A stretch of DNA of 64,000 bases from the NCBI GenBank assembly GCA_949987705.1, contig OX465286.1, forward strand, positions 10,033,459-10,097,458. Direction: 5' to 3'. The notes below the pieces were generated by a model that was not told where the DNA came from, searched no databases, and worked only from the letters and a program-made list of their open reading frames with translations. Positions 46,662 to 59,299 of the stretch are shown piece by piece (positions within the stretch are counted from its first letter, which is position 1; each line of letters opens with the position of its first letter). This DNA is from Thereva unica (lineage: Eukaryota > Arthropoda > Insecta > Diptera > Therevidae). Position numbers and translations under genes: made by a program.

Positions 46662-48224
46662 ATAGGAATGGGTAAGTAATCAATAGCGTGATCTACAGAA
46701 TATTACTGAAGATGTTTTTAGTAACTGATTTCAGTAATACTATAAACAATGCTGGTTCCACCTCTGTCTCTGCCGCCAAAGTTAGCATTCGTGTTGTCCG
46801 CAGAAAGAAATAGCATTTTCCCTTCGACAACTGTAAGAAAATCGTACAATAAATGAGTATAATGTATTTACAGTGAGAACAGATTTTAACCATGCACTTT
46901 TGGTTACTTTTGCAGTTTAGCAGAAACACATTATTATCACAACATAGAAAACAACAAATAAAATCTTACCAAACGCTGGCTGTCGCTAAACTTACTGATG
47001 GAACGAAGATACGCGCATGCGCGACACGCTTTTCCAACTCCCAATCATGGCGCAACTAATAAAACAACGTGAATAGACAAAACCTTTAAAAATTGCATTA
47101 AAAAATCTCTTCAACTTTTCACTGTGGCACAAACTGAAGGTGTATGTGGATCTTTGTTTCGATTTGGTGTAACTTACTTGTGAATTAGGGTACAAACAGT
47201 AGTCTGTATAGCTTAGCTTTCAGTATTGTGTACAAAACAAAGCTTAAACCTTCTTCGGTTCTTAGTTTTTAGCTTTCATCTACGCTAGCTGCGTACCGTA
47301 CGTACCCTTACCAGAGGGCCAAATGCTAGAATCTGGACAAGAGCCGAACAGGCCGAACATGCATATATTTGGTCGCCACGACCGTAAAAAGCCGGATATG
47401 TTCGGTTAAATCCGGACACCTGGCAACCCTATCTGGATGTCGTGGCTGTGCTGATTTTTTTTTATGGATAGAGGAGAAGTCTATTCCAAAGCCTCTAATC
47501 GCATGCACAAAGAAGGAACGACTACCAACCCAGGAACCATGAAAAAGGAATAAGCAGCTTGAATGACCTCAAGGACTTCATCGGAACAAGGAAGTCAGAG
47601 AGGTAGCAAAGACGCTTAGAGTAAAATATTTTATGTAGGAGAAATAGTGCCATGACATTGAGAAAATAAAAGAGCCCACATCCCAGTAGTGAAATCTGCA
47701 AGTCCGACAGATCTACGGAGATGAAAAACAAATTTCAGCCAATCATTGATTGCGACCCTGAGTCGTTGATGACACGACGAATCAAGAGATTATATACAGG
47801 GGCGTCATAGACAAAATTCGACAGAAGTAAGAGATTTCACAATCTTGGCACGGATAAAAGGTAAAAGCAGATCAGCGAACAGCCACAGTTATAAATATAG
47901 ATCAAGTATATGGAAAAAAGAAGAGGACCTAGTATCGAGCCTTGAGAAACACCCAAACGCACAGAGAGAAGAGAGGATGTACCGGAAGAATTAAATTATT
48001 GTTTCTATGGGATTGCGTGGGCTAAGGTAGCCAGGTTTGTGATGATGACGAATATCATTAATTAAACGAAGAGCCCGAAATTCGCGGTAGTCACTTAACA
48101 AGCAGCCTAAAACGGATTTAGAATAGGGAGTGATATGATCAAAACGGCGTAATTTGTAGACGAAACGTACACAATCATTGAGGGGCAATGTTGAGCTTAC
48201 GGCCGCAGGAGCAATCAAGAGAAT

Positions 48225-49122
48225 AGCCCTAACTATAATGGTCTTAAGATACCTTAAGATTTTTTACGCTCCTATGAAATGTCATAATACCAACTATAAT
48301 GGCCTTAAGCAATCTTTCGTTAACTTTTCCAATCTTTCGTCAAGTCTTTAATGTACGGTAACGAGCGTACAAATCTTAAGCAATCATAAGAAAAGTGTAA
48401 TTTTCTTTAGTGTTTCTAGTTGCAGAAAACGTTTTTTTGCAAAATGAATAATTTGGAGTTATTAAATAATTTGGCGTTATTAGTGAAATTGGTAGAAGAT
48501 GTAAAAAAAAAACTTAGATCGTGTTGTGTAAGAAAAATAAATAGAGACAATAAAAAAACAGTTTTGAACTAATTCAATAGGCCCCCATCCACGGTCAAAC
48601 AAATCGTCAAATTCCTGGCCAACATCGAAAAAATTGCAAGTGTGCGTGTATAAAATACAAGTTTTCGAAGTTGGCCGCTGTTTGAAGAAAATATTCGTCT
48701 GGTTTAATATTTCCTTCAAACAACTTAAATGCGTGTGTGAGTTTTGCCTGTGTGCCATGTAAAGTTCGCTTTGTTTACAGTAGATTATATGAAATGTCGC
48801 TCGGGATGTTTGAAGAAAGTTTTCCTCGTTGATGGCCAAAAATGTCAAAGCATAAATGTGTGCGCTGTTTGTCGAAAATTGGTTTGACGATTTGTTTGAC
48901 CGTGGATGGGGGCCTAATCAGTTCTTCATTAAAACTATTGTTAATTTCCATTTTTTTAATTTATTGGACGCTTTCCCAGACTCGATTTGTTTACCTTTTA
49001 CAAATGTCAAAACGTCTTAAGGCTATTATAGCTGAGATTAAAATTTGACAGATAAATTAACCAGTCTTAAGAGAATTTGACGAAGAATCTTATGATGTCT
49101 TAAGATCATTATAGTTAGGGCT
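48225..49122. mobile_element. MITE (AGCCCTAACTATAATG ends) with AAT duplication
   Basis: 898 bp with inverted ends AGCCCTAACTATAATGgtcTT and its complement, flanked by AAT at 48222-48224 and 49123-49125. It is inserted in the minus-strand LINE and contains another MITE at 48579-48915. Confidence 0.8.
48579..48915. mobile_element. MITE (AGGCCCCCATCCACGGTCAAA ends) with AAT duplication
   Basis: 337 bp with ~34-bp inverted ends that include cacggtcaaacaaatcgtc, flanked by AAT (48576-48578, 48916-48918). Its outer ~20 bp resemble 38886-39041. Confidence 0.85.
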
Positions 49123-49333
49123 AATGGAAAATAGAAAGGCCATGAGGGAGGAGTAGGGCTTTCGTTAAGTTCGTAGAACCCTACTGAGCAGACTACAGTG
49201 GAGCCTAAGTGTAGACAGTTGCCCGTAGGTTTTACGTAGGGTAAAACTAATGTGATCGCAGTAGGTTATACCACGATACAAGTCGACTCTGAAGTTTCTC
49301 ACACTATCAACGCAGCCGGGAGGGACCCCATTT

Positions 49334-49815
49334 ACACCGTGTTTGCACTGGAAATAAATTATTGCTTCGAAAATCACAGAGCTGTTTTCGAAATTTTAAG
49401 CAGTGGGCAAATTATTGCGTGCAATTTCACTTGTCGAAATGTAGTCAATGACTGAAGAAGGGCTTAGAGTGAGAAGGTTATTACATTAAAACCTTAAAAT
49501 GCACAAGAGCGGTTAGAGCAATACGAACTTGCAAATACTAGGAAACTTAAGATAGGTCCTCGGTTTTGGATTAATCCGTTTTTGTTTTCCATCTATTTAT
49601 TACTGTCGTTTTGCCGTATTTATGTAGTTTGACGCCATTTTAAAACTTTCGAAATTTCGAACTCGAAACATTTATTTCAACGATTGCAAAAATATTTGTT
49701 GCAATAAATACTGAAATATTGCATGTAATTGCAATATGGGTGTTTCGACTTGGCAAGCTCATTGCAATTCGAAATTGCATGCAATACTTTATTTCCAGTG
49801 GAGACACAGTATTAA
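49334..49815. mobile_element. MITE candidate (CACTGGAAATAAA near ends)
   Basis: 'gtttgcactggaaataaattattgc' near the left and 'gcaatactttatttccagtgg' near the right are inverted. The centre is rich in 'ttgcaat' words in both orientations. It interrupts the minus-strand LINE. Exact borders are uncertain. Confidence 0.45.
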
Positions 49816-50359
49816 AGCAATAGCAATATCAAGAAAGTCACGACGAACAGTGGGGGAATGGGAGAAGATAATATAATGGGATTTCAGAGGATTTAGTTGT
49901 AGAACGTTCAAAGAAGACCAATTGGAAATATTCTGGAGATCGGCGGCTAGCTTCACAATGCATCTGTCAAATCAATCTTTGGTACCGAAACATAAAGTTG
50001 CACATTATCTGCGTACATGTGAATCTTGATCATTAATGAAAATAATGAATAGAAGAGGCCCAAGGATGGAGTCATGAGGAACGCCAGCGTCAAGAAAGGC
50101 AATCGAAAAACAATTGGCGCCGAGCATGACTTTCTAAAAACGGTTAGTTAGAAATCTCTGATGCATAGATTTCTAACTTGAGGGCAGAGGGGGGAAAATT
50201 TACTTGGTGGGAAAGTTTTTGCAGAAGCAAGACGTGGCTAACACTTTCGAACGTTTTAGATAAATCAAGCTGCACCAAACAGCAAACATGTTGCTCATCA
50301 AGGGACTTATGGATATCGCAAATGACTTTAAGAAGCGCAGACTCGCAGCTATGTTGTTA

Positions 50360-51562
50360 TTTAATCCACTTTCATGTAACCGACCAACCCCAAATTTTGC
50401 CCATAATTCATAGTTCCCGGTGACAATGCAATATGACATTTATGTAAAAAAATCAAGATGGCGACCGAATTGCAAAAATTGTGTTTCCCCATCCGCAACA
50501 TGGGTATCAAATGAAAGGGTATTACGAGTAGAATACAATTATAGATGTGTCGCATCATTCCAAATTCAAAATGGCGGCAAACACAAGATGGCGGAAGACA
50601 TAATATAGAATAAAAAGTAGAAAATCTAAACCTAAACCTATCAAGCTGAAATTTTGCACATTGCATAGTTCGCGTGCCAATGCAATCGGATCATTTGGTA
50701 AAAAAAAACAAGATGGCGATTCCAAGATGGCAGCCGAATTTAGAAATTGTGTTCCCCGACCACCGGCATGGGTATCAAATGAAAGGGTATGATAAATAGA
50801 ATATAAAGAATGCAACTAGCTCTGTGGCGTCATTCCATATTCAAAATGGCGGGTTACCTTTTTCTTTACAAGTTATTCGGTATGGGTATCAAATGAAAGA
50901 GTATAACAAGTTGAATACTATTAGCTTGGTTGTGTCATACTAAATTCAAAATGGCGGTCATATTCAAAATGGCGGTTACCTCTTTCTTTACAACGGCCTC
51001 GGTATGGGTATCAAATGAAAGTGTATGACGAGTGTAGTACGTCATTTTAAATCAAATATGGCGGTCATCTGTGTATGAAGTAGTACTTCATCTGTGTAAA
51101 ATTCATATCTCGAAAAATACCAAGTCAATGGGTGGTTTTTATTGGCTAGTATTGGCTTATGGGTGCAGCGAGGCGCACCGGGTGCCAGCTAGTATTTATT
51201 ATTATATTTTATTAGAGGCACCAAATTGTGCATTTTTGGGGCTGCACGATGGGTGCCAAATTTTCAAATTTTGATTATTTTTTTTGCGCTTTTTTTTTGC
51301 GAAAAACAATTTGGACGGGATGGGAACTATGAGCGAAGTTTTACTACACGGGGTGTCTAGCAAAACCTATGCAGACGATTCTGAATATGTTTAGGCTAGA
51401 TATCTGTTGTGCACGTAGTAAGCAAAATTTCCATCACTGTGTCTTTACAAATGTTGTAATATACTCTAAATTTTGTTTAAGTATCCAAAATCAATTTGTG
51501 TAGATTTGTTCAAATTTTTCATTATACATTTTTACTATCGCGGACTGTACATATACAATAAT

Positions 51563-51593
<31 letters not shown>

Positions 51594-51622
51594 CATTAAA
51601 AGGCGTTGCGGGTTTTTGCTAG
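50360..51622 (+). mobile_element. Helitron-like element, copy 3
   Basis: 'gaaagggtatgataa', 'aaatggcgg' blocks and 'ggctagatatctgttgtgcacg' match the first copy, and it ends ggcgttgCGGGTTTTTGCTAG|T. The hairpin palindrome is deleted to its left half. A T run of about 35 precedes the end. The left border abuts the LINE relic. Confidence 0.55.
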
Positions 51623-53743
51623 TAATTACATATATATAAGGTTTTGACTGTGCTAGAAAATTTCAATATTAATGTTTTGTGTTTCTGAAAATTAAATATT
51701 TTAATTAATTTCTAGCTCTATATCAAAATGAAAAATGAGAAAGTTTTATAGTTTCTTTTTTTTTGTTTATTAAACAAAATTTTCATAAATCCACTCTAGT
51801 TTTTATATATTTCCGGAGCATAAAATATCGTAGAGATTAAAATTTTTAATTTACTATTTAAAAGTAATCAAATACATTTTGAAATTAGTTAATGTTTTTT
51901 TTTTTACTATTACTACAGATTTCTCTTATATAATATATTATTATGGTTAATTATTTTTTTGTGTGTTTTGAAAATATTATGTAATAATTGAAAAGACAAA
52001 AAAAAAATGTTAAATATATATTTGTATGAAAACTATTCAACAATTTTAATTTTCGACTATGTGTATATATATATATATATTTATTTATTTATTTATTTTT
52101 TTTAAAGAAAATAGGAACTAGAATTTTACGCTAAAAGGAAGACTACTTTAAATTAAATTATAAATATATATATACTAATTAAAAAAAAAAAATCGAAAAA
52201 AATTCTAATGTAATTGAACTATATAATGTAATATAAAAATCAACTTTTTATTATTATTGTTCTCGTTTTCTTATCCAGAAAGTAATTTAAATTATTTTTT
52301 TTTTTTATTATTATTGAAATCTCCCAACTATGATGTTCAGTTTTTTTTTTTTTTTTTTGTAATCTTATATGCTATACAATCGTATTTTTTTTTATTACTT
52401 TCTAAAATACTTTTGTAAATTATTATTTTTATTTTTTTTGATTACTCTTGAATTACTAATAATTTTTAGAAAATTACACTTAAATTCTAGAAAAGAAATT
52501 TGCTTAGTTCTTTTTTTTTTTAATAATAATAATAATAAAATGAAAAAACAAGAAGATGAAAAACAAAAATATTTTGTTAAATTTTTCCGTTCTCAAACAA
52601 AAAAAAAGAAAAGAAAAAAAAAAGGAATTTCTAAAAGTTTTTAACTTTAAAATCTAACGCAGAACTTTTTCAAAATAATTACAATAATATAATTTTATAT
52701 ATAAGAAAAGACAGAACATATAATTCGTGAAAGTAACAGAGAGAGAGAGAGAGAGATAGAGAGAGAAGGAAGAGGGAAGAGTCTAAATTATCGCAGTTTT
52801 TATTTTCGAGTTTTTCGTTTTTTTTTTCATTTTTTTTTTATTCACAAAGTAGGGAAATGGAATTTTGAATAATATAATATATATTGTCGTGTTCTGTATA
52901 ATATAGTTTAAATGAAGGTGTTTTTTTTTTATTTGTTGGTGTTAATAATAATGATGGCCGTATATTTACACGGTGCAGATATGATTTTTAAAAATACAAA
53001 GAAAAAGAAAATTTATATATGTGCATATAGTAAAAAAAATGGAGGGAGTAAATTCATCCTTGTTCATCACAGTTCCACAGTTAAAAAGGGGTGTGTAGAG
53101 AAAAAAACCTCTCAAAAAAAAAAACACTTTAAAACACTTCGTGTTTGCTTAAAAATAATAATAATAAAAATATCTACAGTCTTTTTTTTTTTTTCAAAAA
53201 AGTATTAATGGGGGACATTACAAACGTTTTTCTTTTACCATATAGTGAACATATGATTTTTTTTTTTAAATGCAAATATATAAAAATATGCTGATATGAA
53301 TTAAAGAAACTGAGAGAGCACATATGTTGTGTTTTTTTTTCATTTTCCATTTTCCATAAAACCCAAAACACAAAACAAAAAACAAAAAATTATTTTCAAA
53401 AAAAAAATATATATATATATATTGAAAAATTATTTAGAATAGAAAAAAAAAATTATTAACGTGAATAAAAAATATCATTCAAATTTTATATTTAGTTTTT
53501 TTTTTTTTGCATTTTGTTAAAAACCATCTACTCTTGCTCAAAATATTTGTATTAGTGAAATTTTATGCATAATGTTGTTTTTTTTTTGTTGTTTAGGAAA
53601 GATTATTTTTATTTTTTATAAAATCGTTTTTACACGATTCTAAAATATAATAAAATAATTTCAGAGAAAAATTTGAAAAAGAAAGATTAAATAGAAGACT
53701 ACAGAAAGAGAAGGAAAGAGGTTTTTATATAGAGTATAGTGTT

Positions 53744-53828
<85 letters not shown>

Positions 53829-54469
53829 AAGTAGATCATATCGTTTTTAGTGTATGCCCCTTTATATAATATTTCCAGGTGACCACGTGATTGCATTTTG
53901 GGGGGGGGGGGGTAATTTAATTTTTGTTTTTGCATTATGATGAGAAAACTTTGCAAAATTTAATTTGTAATTGAAAATGTGATTTATATGAAGTGGTGGT
54001 TGGTGGCGAGGGAAAAAGACGAACATAAAACATATTTATATATATTTATATTTTTTTGTTTGTTTTTTATATCAAAAAAAAAATTTCCGATTACCACTCT
54101 AGAATATTATATACATAGTATATATGTGGACTGGCTTAATAAAAGCAATTTTTATTATTAATTAATGAAAGATAGAAAAATTTCGATTAGGAACAAAATG
54201 AGACACACAGGTTGCCATTTTTTAATTATCATTAATTATCCTGTTTGTTTTATATAAAATATTTTATATGATATATGTTCATGGATATATATATAATATA
54301 TATATACATATATATCTAAATATATATATATATATATAAATATGAATAAGTAGCGTAGGTGTATATGTGTGTGTGGGTGGTGTTTTTTTCGTTTTTTTTT
54401 TTGAAAATTTTTAAATAATAATAATTGGTGATAAAACACAACATTTTTCTTTTTTTTCAATATGTGTAC
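51623..54469. other. AT-rich intronic spacer
   Basis: Homopolymer and TA-rich sequence, a GA repeat at about 52738-52765, (TA)n at 53746-53828 and a G tract near 53899. No gene was seen. Confidence 0.5.
53746..53828. repeat. (TA)n microsatellite
   Basis: About 80 bp of TA, about 640 bp downstream of the 54470 donor in transcription order. Confidence 0.95.
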
Positions 54470-54576
54470 CTGTAATAGTTAATTTTGCTGACCATTTAGA
54501 TGTTCCCTCAACGGTAGCTGCTTCGGCCTGCTCTAATGAATCTATGTGTGTATCTGGATCCACACCGAATGTCATC
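54470..54576 (-). CDS. unc-13: unc-13 internal exon (linker before the central C2 domain)
   Basis: Unc-13/Munc13 primes synaptic vesicles at presynaptic active zones. This 107-bp exon encodes 35 whole codons, starting MTFGVDPDTHIDSLEQAEAA and ending KLTIT, which I recognise as the conserved stretch just before the Munc13 central C2 domain. The acceptor reads ttttgaag|g and the donor ACAG|gtacac on the minus strand. An in-frame TGA lies just before the acceptor, so the coding part cannot extend upstream. The exon begins with one base of a split codon and ends with one base (G) that joins TG at 8679-8678 to make Val. The next coding exon is 45.8 kb away. Product identity rests on recognised protein sequence and splice boundaries are read directly; the acceptor has a weak pyrimidine tract. 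Confidence 0.9.
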
Positions 54577-55126
54577 CTTCAAAAGTTTAATTTATTGACA
54601 AAAATGTTTTTTTTTTTGCTTTTTTCTGTTTTTTTTTTTTTTGATTTAATTTACTTTAACTTGCAAAATTATATGATTGTGTTTTTTATTTTTATTTTTT
54701 AAATTTTCAAAATTGAAGATGGTGCGTTCAAAATTTTCGGATTTTTTTTTTCTTGTAATGAAATTTTGAGGGAAGTGGTTTGTTAGTTTGAAAATTAGCA
54801 ATTCTTTATTTTTGTTTTTTATGCTCTTTTAATCCCCCATGGGGCATAGGGTGGAAAAATAGCAAATATAGTATGTTTTTTTTTTTTTTTAAAAAGAAAA
54901 AAAAAACTACATTCCAATTCTTTTATATAAATAAAATTGAGACAGATTGTGTGCTGTTTTATTTAATTCAGCCTCAGGAGTTTTGCCTTTTTTTTTTTAA
55001 TATAAAAAAAGGTGAAATTTCGAAAAATATATATATATTTTTACTCTTCGTGTAATATCTCATTTTGTAATTGTAACTTGATACTATGTAGCAACATTAA
55101 TTTACAAAAAAAAAAATTGATATTAA
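54577..55126. other. Upstream intron of unc-13, AT-rich
   Basis: No coding block was recognised. The acceptor region for the exon at 54576 is at its left edge. Confidence 0.5.
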
Positions 55127-55316
55127 AGCCGTGTTTACATCGCAAAGTCAACGTGAAAGTGCACTTTGTAGCTCTTTTATCGCACAAAAATTTTTATGGT
55201 TTTTTCTCTGTTGCACGAAAGCTCTGCAATACAGAAAACATGGCAATAGGCAAATTTGTGCGATAAACGAGCTTCAAAGTGTACTTTTGCGTTGACTTTG
55301 CGATGTATACGCTGCT
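55127..55316. mobile_element. MITE with ~68-bp inverted repeats and TAA duplication
   Basis: 190 bp; the arms share 'acatcgcaaagtcaacg', 'cactttg.agctc' and 'tttatcgcacaaa' in opposite orientation. It is flanked by TAA at 55124-55126 and 55317-55319, consistent with PIF/Harbinger-type insertion. Confidence 0.85.
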
Positions 55317-55467
55317 TAATATTCACACATGCCCAAAAGCACATAAAAGAAGTTTCTATTTAATTATTTTAGAAGAATTTATAGCGACGACTATATCTTC
55401 TATATTCAAATAGGGAGGATTTATTCGTAATAATCATATCATATATTTTCTCTAATTCATTACTCTA

Positions 55468-56030
55468 CAGTCAGTGTCAAAAGTGACGCAACACCTAAGG
55501 GATCCATTAAACATTCATGCCTCAATCAATTCTATCAGTCATGATTGGTGGAAATTAAAATAATCAGATAATTATTTCAGTCATAACCTTAGACTTTAGG
55601 TTGTCCGTCACTTATAACAGTGACTGTGGCAAAACTGTCAGGCAAAATCTAATAGACGCCTAAAAATTTTAACTTTGACCTTGAATATATTCGTCATACG
55701 GAAACGGAAAATAGTGCTTAATATCTTAAAATAATGCTTTCTTTATTTATCAACAAAATTTCATTACAATTATTGAAACAAAATAACGGTACTTCATTTA
55801 ATAAAAAAAAAAAGCTCCAAATTTATCAGTCACAAATGAGGTGTAATTATTGAAATTTTATGTTTGAACATTTCACAGTTATAATGAAATATTTTTTTTT
55901 TAAAAATATTTTGTTGATAAATAAAGCTTTATTTTAAGATATAAAGCACTATTTTCCGTGTCCGCATGACGAAGATATTCAAGGTTAAAGTTAAAATTTT
56001 TAGGTGTTGCATCATTTTTGACGCTGACTG
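55468..56030. mobile_element. Tc1/mariner-type MITE (CAGTCAGTGTCAAAAGTGA ends)
   Basis: 563 bp, TA on both sides, with inverted ends CAGTCAGTGTCAAAAGTGAC and gtcaaaaatgatgc-type complement, then aacacctaa. A second inverted repeat inside pairs about 55655-55760 with 55910-56005 (taaaaattttaactttgacc; gaaaatagtgctt). Its terminal CAGTCAGTG is shared with 3642-3850. Confidence 0.85.
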
Positions 56031-57990
56031 TATGTATATCTGACATGAAGATTTTGGGCACTATCGTTGAATGGAAAGTGAATGAGAATATGACAGTTTA
56101 TGCTTTTCGAAAGTGGAATTTGATTATCGATCGAAAAAACGCGGGAAGCAAATCTCCCTTAGTTATTTTGGCATTTTTGTTCACTTCACTTCTCATATAT
56201 GTCATGTCACTTTATATGGCAGTTCCGCCCGGCGGATTGAACAATCACAACGACATATTTAATAAAAATTACATTATATTAAAGTTTAGAAAATAATAAC
56301 ATAGAATATGTTATTAGCCCCATGATACACTAGTCAATGCATCGATCAATTCTAGCTGTTATTGTTAGTCGATAGCAGGTATTGGAGCACTTTGGAATGG
56401 GAAAAAATCCTTGAGCGGATTGTGACCGTGGTCATTACAGGTCAGTAAAATATGTGTTAATTACCAATTATTAGTGACTAATTACCCATTAATAGGCAGT
56501 TATCACACTTTTTGATTACCTTAATGAGATTCCGGTCGCAAAAGGCTAAACTTCCAGGCCAAAGTGCCTCAGTAACTACTGAATGGGATTGGAGTAAAGT
56601 TTGCGGGATTCGGACCATTCTTGCCTGGCCTATTAACTGGCAATTGACTTAGGCATTTAGTCAATGCATTGAGCCATGTACCGGATTTTTTTTTTGTTTT
56701 TTAAACCACTTCCTCAAGGATCCATTTTTTCCGAAAAGACAAACACATACATAAATTCTGTAGATAGCGCTCTCTCTCTAACCAATATATATATGTATAT
56801 ATGCCGTCATATATTTATACACATATATACATATATGTAAATGTATATAAATTTTAAATGTAAACCTCTCAGTAGTATATAATTCCACTGAAATATTGTT
56901 TTATTTTATTTTATTTTATTTTCTTTACAGTCGTTATGCCTTTTCTACTTTCACTTTTTCCTTTACTTATTTTTTTTTACACTATAAAAGAATAATAAAT
57001 TTAAATAAAGCGCAAGTCGTTATAAAAGAACTTAATTTCATCCAGTCCTAAATAAGATTGTTGATTTTGAAATTTTCATATAAAGAGATTTCTGATGTTA
57101 ATAAAACTAAAAAAAAAAAAAATGGGTAAAACGTAAAAAAATAACTTACAATTTAAAAACTATAATTTTGTTTTTTTTTTCTGTCTCTCTTTTTTAGTCT
57201 AATTTATTTTATTATTATAAAAACTTTTGAGCCATTTTTATTTGCATTAAATAATACGAGTTTTATTGTTAGTGTGTATAAAGATGATTCCAGGGGAGTT
57301 TTCCGAACAAAAAAGTTTGTTTTAATATTGCTGTTCACTTTTTGTAACATTCTTCAATTTGGTTCTCCATAATTGACTGTCGTTAGGTAAAATTCAGTTC
57401 AGCAATAATTATAAGCGAAGTCCTCAGATCTTTAGAAATGCATTGGTGAATTGGCGTCTTTATTACAGCCATTATTTTTAGTTTTACTTTATCATATTTA
57501 ATTAATAATATCCCTTAATAATTTAATATTATATTTATGTTTAATGGTTTCTTTCCCTATAAATATCCTACTTAATTTGCCTTTAACATTTTCCCAGAGA
57601 ACGAATATATATATAATCGCCCATGTTCTGCATTTCCCGTTATTTTTCTTAAATTTAAAATATTAAAAATAAAATTTAATTATTATTCAAAATTTCAATC
57701 TAAATGTTCTACCGCATGGGTGCTATTTGTAAGCTTAGATCCTTTTCCTGATTCACTGTTCGATAGTGTAAAGTTTGGAATGGTTTGGAGATGTGGATTG
57801 ATCACTCGGGTTTGAGAATTCGATATCCAAGACATACCAGGCATGGAACCGATCCCATTCTCGAGTGGGTCAGGATGTGTAAAGCTATCGTGTCGAAGGC
57901 TACATAACAGTTGATAGATTTTACACCGTCGTTAAACGATCTGCTCTGGGTACCGGGTGCACACTCAGTTGTGTAATGCCTTATCCTAAT
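56031..57990. other. Intronic spacer
   Basis: No gene or clear element end was recognised. 'tagtcaatgcat' occurs near 56328 and 56658 and may mark a decayed repeat. Confidence 0.35.
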
Positions 57991-58039
57991 ATGGAGACTG
58001 TATCGGGAGGGATTTGGTGAAGCCGATTGGACCTGAATG

Positions 58040-58330
58040 AAATACTAAACTGGCTTGTTATCAAGACACTTGTTGTCTTGATGCTTGTCTTGCATTATCG
58101 AATAACGCAAAGTACTGTCATTAGCGAACCTATGGAGTGGGTTGGATAGGTGGTTTATGAAGATTAGGAAAATAGCAGGTGATAAAATTGATCCTGAGGA
58201 ACACGGGAGTTTAGATTTAACGTTGTTCAATACTAACTTAAATGAAACGGCAGATAGAGATAACTATATTAAAAGCCTTGGAGGTATCTAGAGGGACCAA
58301 ACAAGACTCACCAAATCTCCTCCCCCTGGA
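58040..58330 (-). pseudogene. CR1/Kiri-like LINE fragment
   Basis: The minus strand reads SGSILSPAIFLIFIN, then SNPLHRFANDSTLRYS, matching the RT block of the LINE at 37040-37160 (SILSPSLFLIFIND, NPLHSFADDSILRYS). The active-site Asp pair is altered to AND. A short fragment with stops on both sides. Confidence 0.7.
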
Positions 58331-58509
58331 AGACGGGCGAATGGCGAATTCTCTGCGCCATAAAACAGAGTTTTAAGTCGATTGGATTGAAGGTAAATGG
58401 GCAAACAATGCCACGGAAACGGATGGTCAACACGCGACGATCTTTGCTTTTCGAACCAGAACACGAATCGCATCATTCATTGTGAGAACATTGCTTGCTG
58501 ATGGATGGC

Positions 58510-59290
58510 TGGCTGGATGAAGTCCTCAACGAGATAAACCGATACAAAATCAAGGTTATGAGAATCAATGAGACCAGATGGCACGATGCGAGGGAACATA
58601 GTATCTGCCCAAACGATGCGTCTTTCTTATAGTATAAACTTCTTCTGGTAGAAACGAAACTAAAAGCCGTATGAGTAGCGTTGGCGTAATACTCACCAAG
58701 GAAGCCAGTACCAGCCTTATTAGGTGGTCACCTCTTTCTGAGAGGATTATTACCGTTGGTCGCGTACCAGACTAAGAAGTACTACGGCAGTCCAATGCTA
58801 GGCTCCAACTGAAGACGAGTTATATATGCGACATCATTGGCATCATTGTTCCACGACAACACCGGCCTTAAGCACACCATTGGAAATTGGCCTAAGCCAA
58901 GTTACTAATAACAATGGTAAGCTTTTCACTGATTGCGGTTAATAGGAGCTGCATATGGCAACGGGGATTACATGACAAAATAATCCAACAGCTTTGAAGT
59001 GAACTCAGGAGTATGACAAGGATGCCTACTTTCGCCATTGCTATTTCTTCTAGTAATAAACGACATCCTTGTCAACGCTCTAAATAGTAGGACAGGTGGC
59101 ATACAGTGGGGATTGCTAGCCCGCTTAAGGACCTCGACTATGCGGCTATGATATTTGTTTGCTGGCCCACAGAAATCAGGACCTCAAAAACATGTTAAAC
59201 AATTTGGCAACAGAAAGTAGTCGAGCAGGCCTAAAGCTAAATCCGAATAAAACCAAAGAAATGCGTATAAATGCAAACATCGAGAATTTT
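58510..59290 (+). pseudogene. RTE-like LINE relic, copy 3
   Basis: 58510-58800 has endonuclease traces (LDEVLNEINRYKIKVM, INETRW with the catalytic Glu, later SERIITVGRV). 58940-59290 has RT traces ([36 protein letters not shown] in a shifted frame) that match copies at 16800 and 61210. The region between has lost most of the element. Confidence 0.7.
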
Positions 59291-59299
59291 TAAGTTTCG

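Larger units (their letters stand above)
42609..47431. mobile_element. hAT-like element (TAGGGTTGCC ends) with nested repeats
   Basis: Perfect 10-bp inverted ends TAGGGTTGCC / GGCAACCCTA and a 7-of-8 target duplication, tctggaag (42601-42608) and tctggatg (47432-47439). Outside the ends, the LINE sequence rejoins as in the uninterrupted copy near 60207. It contains a Helitron-like copy and several MITEs. Confidence 0.65.
36470..50350 (-). mobile_element. Ancient CR1/Jockey-like LINE relic, copy 1, split by later insertions
   Basis: Pieces of one minus-strand LINE occur in order: 3' UTR-like sequence at 36470-36555, 38259-38310 and 42563-42600; C-terminus at about 47440-47760 (SFFVHAI, LGCGLFYFLNVMALFLLHKIFYSKR); thumb region at 47990-48220 (CVRFVYKLRRFDHI); more RT at 49126-49330; and a GVPxxSILGPLLFIIFIND block near 50030-50100. 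The uninterrupted copy at 60065-60786 shows these pieces were once adjacent. Stops and frameshifts are many. Confidence 0.75.

Noticed and set aside
48480..48848. 122-codon minus-strand frame
   Set aside because: It spans the left arm of the MITE at 48579-48915 and has no recognised domain.
56018..56296. 92-codon plus-strand frame with a hydrophobic stretch (LVILAFLFTSLLIYVMSLYM)
   Set aside because: It starts inside a MITE end, has no recognised family and no splice context. One hydrophobic run in AT-rich DNA is weak evidence.
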